From positions 957,902-1,021,901 of the forward strand of contig QEOQ01000519.1 of assembly GCA_010279815.1 (NCBI GenBank): a DNA stretch of 64,000 nucleotides. The letters run 5' to 3'. A model generated the notes under the pieces. That model was not told the origin of the DNA, did no database searches, and worked only from the letters and a program-made list of their open reading frames with translations. The stretch is from Brachionus plicatilis (Eukaryota > Rotifera > Eurotatoria > Ploima > Brachionidae). Positions 57,050 to 64,000 of the stretch are shown in pieces; the stretch's first letter is position 1, and each line of letters begins with the position of its first letter. The position numbers were made by a program, and so were the translations under genes.

Positions 57050-60000
57050 GTTAAAATATTAAAGCATTCAAGCTAATCAGCTGCCTAATTGTGCCTGACA
57101 ATAAACTGACTTTTTGCCTAGCACAGCTAAAATTACTTCTACTGCTTTTAATAATTCTTTAAAAAAAGATCATGTCCTTCAATTAAAAAAAATGGAAACT
57201 TTATTTATTTGACACCCTTTCAAAGTGATAAAAAATAATGATGCTAAGAAAAATTCTTGATTAAAAATGTAAGAATTTAGAATTTTAAAAACAAAGAGTT
57301 GCAAAAAATTTGAACTTTGGATCGTACAGTCCGGCGACATTTTTCTGATTCGCTATGAAATTAAAAACAAAAAGACTATGCTCCTTGCCATGATGGTATT
57401 TTTTGGTAAAATTATAAAATATAATAATTTTTAAACAATATTTTAAGTTAGCTTCTTCTACTTTGAAACTTTTCACTTCAAAATACAACACAATGTTTGG
57501 AAATTTTTATAATAAAGCGAGTTAAATCTCGCATTCATGCAAACAGCTTGAAAAAATTTCACATATATTCTTCATCGGAGAGTTAACGTGGTTTATCCAG
57601 TTATTTCCGGGATCAGGAAATAAAGATATATTGAAATATCTAAATAGGAAATATGATAGAACTCATCAAGCGATACAAAAAAATCCCAAAATTTAATATT
57701 TATTTAAACAAAATTTCAATTTTTTGAAAAGCTCGATTAAGACTTTAATTTTTTGTCCAAGTTGATTGATCATAGTTTTTGATTATGTCACTCATTATTG
57801 TTTTAGTTTTGTCGGTAAAATATTTTTTATATTCTAAAAAAATTTTTTTGCAACCAAAAAACTAATTTGAAAAATTAGAAAAAAAAATTTTTCAAATTTA
57901 ATGAACCAATAGATTAATAAATCTAAAAAAAAATTAATTTGTCAGATTTATCAATATTTTAAGAATCTGAAATAAGAAATTTATTTAAAATTCAAAATTG
58001 CAAAGCTTTTTTTTCATTAAAAGTGTATTACGAGATATTGATAATCAAATAAAATACAATTAAATTTTTTTTCAAAAAAAAAATTTTTTTTCAAAAAAAA
58101 AATTTTTTTTCTTTTTTTTGTTGCTCTAAAATACATAATTCCCTTAGAATCTAATCATGAATATTATTAAAAACTCATCCAAATGTCCAAATATCGATGA
58201 TTTCAAAATTCCTTGATAAAAAGCTTTGTTATTTTAGAAAAATTAATTTTTAAAGACCAAATTTTTTAATTTAAAAAAATAATCTTTCAATAAAAAAACT
58301 TAAAGATTACTGATCATACGCTCAAAATTAGTTAAAAAGATCTAATCTAATTTTTTTATATTTTTATTCTATTAAGGAAAAAAAAATCAAAAATATTTTT
58401 GAAAAATAAAATTAAGAGTAATTAAAGCTTTCATCTAATTTTTGGTAAGCAACGAGCAAATTTAAAATATTTTTTAAAATATATTTTAAAATACAAAAAT
58501 TAATCTTCTGTAAAACATTACACCATTTGACCTTTGTAAAAAAATAATTTTTAAAATTGATAGGATTTATTGTCTTGGACTTTTGAAATCACCGATATTT
58601 GACCATTTGGATCAATATTTAAATCTTTAATTAGGTTTTAGAGTAAAATCTAAAGTCAAGTCACCGGATTGTATTTAGATGATTAAAGATTTAGATTTTT
58701 TTTTCAAGAACAAATATTTATATTATGATCCGCAAATGAGATCAAATAAAAATTTTCATTAAATTTTATTAAAGATAAATGTAATTTGATTATAAAATAG
58801 CATTATTTGGCTAATAATATTTTTTGGACTTGTACTCATGATTTATTAAGCAATAGTTGAGCAATAGGAAACTTTTCCATTTATTTGCTCGTTTATTATA
58901 GAGATTAGTTATATTTCCGAGAGAAATAAGAAAAGATAGTTTAAACTTTAATTTGATATAATGATCACCTTTTAGAAGTTTGAAAAAAAGAATAGTTAAA
59001 GATATTTTGTGATTTATTTACGAACAAGATTAAAAATATCTCAATAAATATCAAATATCATTAGAAGTTGAATAAATTTTATTTGTCAAACACCTTAGAA
59101 ATTGTGTACGGCTAAGAAAGGTCTCACGCGGACTCGGAATGTGGCCGCACTTGACAAGCGTTTATCAGCTTAGGAATGTGTCTGTCATCATGCAGAAAAA
59201 AGTCAACTGGATGGACAACTAAAATATTTAAAAAACCATACGACTTGGTCTAATCATAGACGCTTAATTACTAACAAAATATTTGTATTAACTTCAAAGT
59301 TCTATAGTGGTCATCTCAAATTTCATAAGTAACTTTTACGGTGGAAAATCGGTAAATTCAGAGTGCATTTTGATTAAGAAGATTAAGCCATAAAGTCATC
59401 TGGATTTATTGATGAATTTTGTTGCTCAAATTTTTGACATGGTACTCTATACTTAATTCGGTAATTAAACACAATTTTTGGATAAAGATTTAATTCTCTT
59501 TTTTTTTCTTTTTTCTTTTTTTTTTTTTGAAAATTTAAACCCTAAAGAAAGATTTAAATTACACCGCTTCATAAAGTTGCCAAATAAGCTTTTTTTAGTA
59601 TCGTGGCTTGATAAAAACAAAACGAGAAAAGAAAAAAAGAAGAGTTCAGATGAAAGTGATATGACATGTAGATGGTCCTGAGGCGTCTCAACGCCAACAT
59701 TGTCATTCTATCATGATAGTTTAAGATTTTATCAGAGAAAATTAAATTTTTTTAAATTCATTCCGTGATTATTGTGGTCAGCCAAATTAAAAAGGCATTA
59801 AGTTTCAAATTTAGCATTTTATTTTGTTTGAGATAAGATTTAGGAGTTTTGACAAGAAAAACTGTGCCATTCAATTTAATTATTTGAAAAAATAAACTTG
59901 GTCAAGTAGTAACACAATTAAAAAGTCAATTAAGGCGAATGTTTTAAATTAATGTTTTTATTTTTGCAGCTAAAGCCATTAGGGTTTTATTTGAGATAAA

Positions 60001-61660
60001 ATTTTTGTGCACAGATAACAGCTCGACTGTCTTCGAATTCCTCTAGTTCACTTAAGATACTTGATTAGAACAACTAGAACCGATTTCTATTAATCTCAAG
60101 AGAAAGTAAATTTTAAAATTCAAATAGAGAACAAACCGCCGAACGGTTCTATCTCTATGAGAGAATACTTGACTCGGTCTGTATCTTTGCCAAAATCACT
60201 CAAATTTGTCTACAAAAAGAATTGCACCGTATCCTTATCTTATTTGCAATAGTCGTTTATCTTTGCCTATTTTTTAGATCTAAAATCTTTTAATTAATAA
60301 ATAAATAAATAAAGCTCAACTTGAAAGCACTCTTAAGCTCTTGTAGGATTTCGATTTTTCAACCTAAATTACAATGATATATCTATTCAAGTTTTTTAAA
60401 AAAAAAAAAGAAAGTTGTTTTTTTTTTTCATATTTTTGATTGAAAATTAGAAGTGTGTGTGAGTGAAAAGGTGAATAAATAGCCTGGACAACTTAAGAGC
60501 AATAATTTGATCTAAGTCAATTTAATTTTTTATTTTTAATTTAAATTTTTTGTTTAAAACAAATTTCAGTCAAAAAAATAATAAAATAATTAATTTTTTT
60601 TATAGAATTTTTTAGTTGATAAAACAAATAAAAAAGGTGGACTAGAAATGGCATTGTTAAAGATGAAAAATTTAACCAGCTTTACAAAATGTGTGGTCAT
60701 ATCAAACCCAAAATTTTTTAATAAAGTTTTTTCGGTTATTCTGTTCTTAAAATCTATGTAAATATTATGAAGTCTATTAAATTAATGATAATAAATAAGT
60801 CTTATATTGATCATCATTTTTAGTCGAAAAAATAGTCTAATCATTAGAAATGGAGTTATAAATAATTTAAAAAATGGCAATACTACGTTTCATCGAAAAC
60901 TCTTTTATCCAAAGTATCTTTTATTTAAGATTGTATATAGAAATAGTTCATAGAATTTTTTTGTATCGAATTCATACATCGAATGTTTTTCACAGAAAAA
61001 TTAACATTGAAATTGTATTCATAGAAAAATTTTCTTTTCATATCAATGGTGAATTTTGAATATTGGTTTGGAAGTCGAAAATACAGATTTTAAAGAAGTA
61101 CCATGGTAAAGCTCCTTCAGATTAAAAAAAGTCAAACCAAATCAAATAAAATTTAAATTTAAATATAAAAGTAAAATAAAGTAAGAGAAAATTTTAATTA
61201 AATTAAAAATTGAGAAAGTTATATTCTATCGACTTTTATCTGTTCAATATGAAAAAATTTTAACAAGCCATAATTAGGTTATTTTCAAAATATAACAAAA
61301 TTAGTCTTGATGGTTTTTTTTTTGAAAGAATAGTATCAATTTTAGGTAATAATTTTAATTCATTTTTATTAGATTTTTTTTAAAACTGATTTTGATGAAA
61401 AGATTTTCGCTGCTAGAAATTTCTTTTTCTGTTAAAACTCTCGTTGAAAAAATTTTAGTTTGAATGATAATCGTTTGAATTTTTTAGTAGAGTTTTATTT
61501 TAATTTTTTTTGGAGATAGCTAGTGACATTTAGAATATAAAAAAAAAGAATTATACAATTGAATGATAAATAATGGAATCTTAGTCTATGTATGGACCGT
61601 GCTTGATCTAATTTAATTCAGACTAATTGTAAATTTTTTTAATTTTATTTTTTTTAAGGA
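57050..61660. other. Gene desert, no coding sequence supported
   Basis: No exon passed codon, splice and composition checks. Less AT-rich islands at 59100-59220 and 59980-60250 lack coding frames and could be regulatory or old repeat sequence. A homopolymer cluster of A and T runs lies at 58060-58120. Confidence 0.45.
60371..60525 (+). repeat. Direct repeat, copy 1
   Basis: ACAATGATATATCTATTCAA begins a ~150-bp block that recurs at 62727-62865. It includes GTGAAAAGGTGAATAAATA and TTAAGAGCAAT.ATTTGATCT. Noncoding. Confidence 0.75.
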
Positions 61661-61664
61661 AAGA

Positions 61665-61745
61665 TAGCTACCATAGCGACACTAAAGTTAGTCTCGCTCT
61701 ACAGGCGTCCTCCTGAAGCTTAGCATTATTTTTATTGTTTAATTA
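61665..61745 (+). mobile_element. LINE 3'-tail fragment with tandem hairpins
   Basis: TAGCTACCATAG is followed by a hairpin (GCGACACTAA/TTAGTCTCGC, one mismatch), a second (CAGG/CCTG) and an ATT-rich tail. The same order, preceded by AGCTACCATAG, occurs at the end of the LINE at 41095-42655. This is a short 5'-truncated copy. Confidence 0.6.
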
Positions 61746-64000
61746 TAATATTAATATAAAAAAGCTTTGGATACTTTATTAAAATAAATGTTAAAATTTT
61801 TAATACTGTTATTCAGACTTAGAATTTTTAGAATGCAAAAAATGCTAAAAATCTTCCTTTTAAATAAAATTTCTCTTAAAACATAACAGAGGACTATTTG
61901 GCAAAAGTTTGGTTAAATAAATGCCTGAGAAAATGTTCAAATGAGATAAAATATTGTTTATATAAAGTCTCAGCTTTGCGTAAATATATTATTTTTCGTT
62001 TTGATTTTTTTTTATCGCTTTGTTGGTGTTTATTGAAATAGATAATTGATTAATTAAAAAAATGCATTATTTATTTTTTTTTAGAACTTTTAAAGAATTA
62101 AATTTTTTTATTTAGAACAAAAAAATTAAAATATTCAAAATTCAAAAAGTAAAAAATACACAAAATCTGAAAGAATATAAATTAATATTTTGCAAAAATC
62201 TCTGCTAAAATAATAATGATCAATTTAATGATACTCTATCTTTGAAAATATAAATCTAAGGCTAATTAAACTATGTAGGAATAAAATCAATATTTTTTAT
62301 CAATTATATCAAAAAATAACTTAAAAGAAAATAAACAAAAATGTATATTATAATTCCATGTGATAAGAAGGCCATCAGAAAGCAGTGTTTATTTTTATTT
62401 TTCCTTATAAATTTTATTCACAAATACTAAGGACATGGAATTGTGGTGAAGAATTCAACTTTAGAGAATAAATAATAGTCGGGTGCATGAACTTGACCAT
62501 CTTTTTTATTCAAGAGATAGCAATTTTTTTAAATCAAATTTTGATTAAATTTCGGTCAGTTCGAGGCGGAAGTTTTATTTTTTCAGTTCAGATGTAGGCA
62601 AAAAGTTAAGGACACCACCACTTGTTAATTTATCTTTTGATAAATTAAGAAAAGATTAGCTATTATGTGTTCAAGGATCTTTTAATTAAAAAATAAAAAT
62701 AAATTATTTTATTATTTCAATTTTAAAACAATGATATATCTATTCAAGGCCTTAGCATAAAAAAAATATTAAACTATTCATTTTAGAATTGGAAGTGTGT
62801 GAAAAGGTGAATAAATAACCTAGATAGTTTAAGAGCAATCATTTGATCTAATTGAATTTTCAATTAAAAGAATGACTAAATTTTGCTTGAGGCTGGGTTC
62901 TCGAGGATTTTTTTTCTTTTTTTTTTTTTTAACTTTTGATTTAATTTCCTCGGTAAATTAAAAATAAAAAAAATTTCCGCACTTTTTTCTTTATCTGAAA
63001 CCTTTCAAAACGTGTGCTATCTTGAATGAAATTTAATTTTAAAAAAGCCACAATTTTGACCAAATTGTACCATTTAGTTAATTAAAATTTTTGTCATGTT
63101 TATAAAGATAACAAGCGAAATTATCCAGCTGTATTTGGCAGTAACCAAAACAATCAAGATCTTTGTGTTTGTTGAAGGCATCTGTAGAGTGATGATGAGT
63201 TAAAATAGCAGCCAAGAGAGCAAATAAACGATAAATCTTTAGTGTTTACTTAAGCAAAAATTCTCAAGTAAAGAATGTAATTTAAATTGTAAAGTGGATA
63301 TTTATGGAAATATCTCACTCGGCAATACGGATCTCGTTCACGCGCACATTTAAATGATAAGTTTATTTTTACAATAAAGAAAACTAAACAATTTCAAATA
63401 TTTAAATTTAATTTAAATAAAAAAATCAAGGCTACGAACTGATTAAAGAGTTAATTCTCAGAGCATTTGATTGGAATTTTTTTTTACTCTACAGACCAAA
63501 TGGTGTGTACAGGTATTTTTAATTAGAATTTTTTCAAATCGATTTAATCTGCATGGAACACTGCAATCAAAACATTCACATCAATTGGTCTTGCGTAATT
63601 TGTGTACAAATGTTTGTCACCTATTGACTCTCTCTTAATTGGGAATCTTATTTAGAAGTCAAATAAAAAAAAAACTCGGATCAGCATTTTTTTTTTAATG
63701 AAATTATTCAAAAAGTAAAAATTTTTATTTTTATCTTTATTTTATATCTAAAAATTGTTGATAAGCAACTGTCCGAGCTGAGTTCTAGCCTCAATCTCGG
63801 TCGTTTAAAATAATTTGTTTCAGATCGATTAATTTGATTTTAATTTGTTTGATACTCTATATTTTTTCTGCAAATATTTTGATCAATATAATTAGACATC
63901 AAGGTTTCTAAATTGTCATAGATGTGCTCATTAAAAATTAAATCTATATTCTAAGTTAGCTTAAACCATTTTAGATCGAAAATTGTGATCTATCTCTTTC
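61746..64000. other. Gene desert continued
   Basis: No gene was found apart from the direct repeat at 62727. Mixed-composition islands at 62370-62640 and 63110-63250 carry no open frame of note. Confidence 0.45.
62727..62865 (+). repeat. Direct repeat, copy 2
   Basis: The second copy of the 60371-60525 block, 2.35 kb away in the same orientation. The outer parts are best conserved and the middle has an indel. Confidence 0.75.

Noticed and set aside
59100..59220. Possible tRNA or structured RNA in a GC-richer island
   Set aside because: No cloverleaf, A-box/B-box pair or stable stem could be traced.
59478..59681. 67-codon ORF with K/E-rich tail
   Set aside because: Mostly homopolymer-derived phenylalanine and lysine; no coding composition.
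1..64000. CRISPR arrays, bacterial operons, rRNA genes
   Set aside because: Spliced genes and LINE/MITE content show a eukaryotic nuclear sequence. The arrayed repeats seen are transposon subterminal motifs, without regular spacers.

Overview
The window is nuclear DNA of a very AT-rich, intron-poor animal. Protein genes have short GT-AG introns (mostly about 41-60 bp, a few of 1-3 kb). They include animal-type products: a Na+/K+-ATPase beta subunit, a PGAP4-like Golgi glycosyltransferase, a golgin-45 homologue, a CYP46A-like cytochrome P450, a protein-L-isoaspartate methyltransferase and a PLAT-domain membrane protein. The base composition, compact introns, abundant FLYWCH/SWIM-type Mutator-like elements and CR1/Jockey-like LINEs would fit a monogonont rotifer such as Brachionus. 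That is inference, not proof.

Layout. 1-7.2 kb: transposon-rich, with a LINE tail, a GTGAACA-motif MITE, a Mutator-like element with a 10-bp target duplication, and a LINE split by a 2.1-kb DNA element. 7.8-9.0 kb: PGAP4-like gene. 9.1-18.7 kb: a block bounded by ~350-bp inverted repeats that holds two divergent genes. One is an ALIX V-domain protein whose Bro1 domain is replaced by about five ~69-residue repeats, with two in-frame stops. The other is a Crinkler-class P-loop NTPase plus PD-(D/E)xK nuclease protein. 20-24 kb: MITEs and retroelement tails, partly in the large intron of the PLAT gene (minus), which is head-to-head with golgin-45 (plus, 25.3-28.9 kb). 28.9-34.6 kb: gene-poor, with an old LINE. 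34.8-36.2 kb: an unrecognised multi-exon gene. 36.8-37.8 kb: Na+/K+-ATPase beta. 41.1-48.3 kb: a decayed LINE, a 1.48-kb CAGT-ended inverted-repeat element and other MITEs, plus a small ORF resembling the LEDGF integrase-binding domain. 48.8-51.9 kb: P450 and PCMT genes in convergent orientation, stops 31 bp apart. 52.4-57.0 kb: a deleted Mutator-like element with a SWIM finger, a small-ORF element and MITEs. 57-64 kb: no gene found.

The housekeeping genes look independent of each other. The candidate 'system' is the 9.1-18.7 kb inverted-repeat block: a self-contained pair of an NTPase-nuclease and an ESCRT-derived chimera. Exon models were built by hand from splice sites and reading phase; family calls are by motif recall without any database search.
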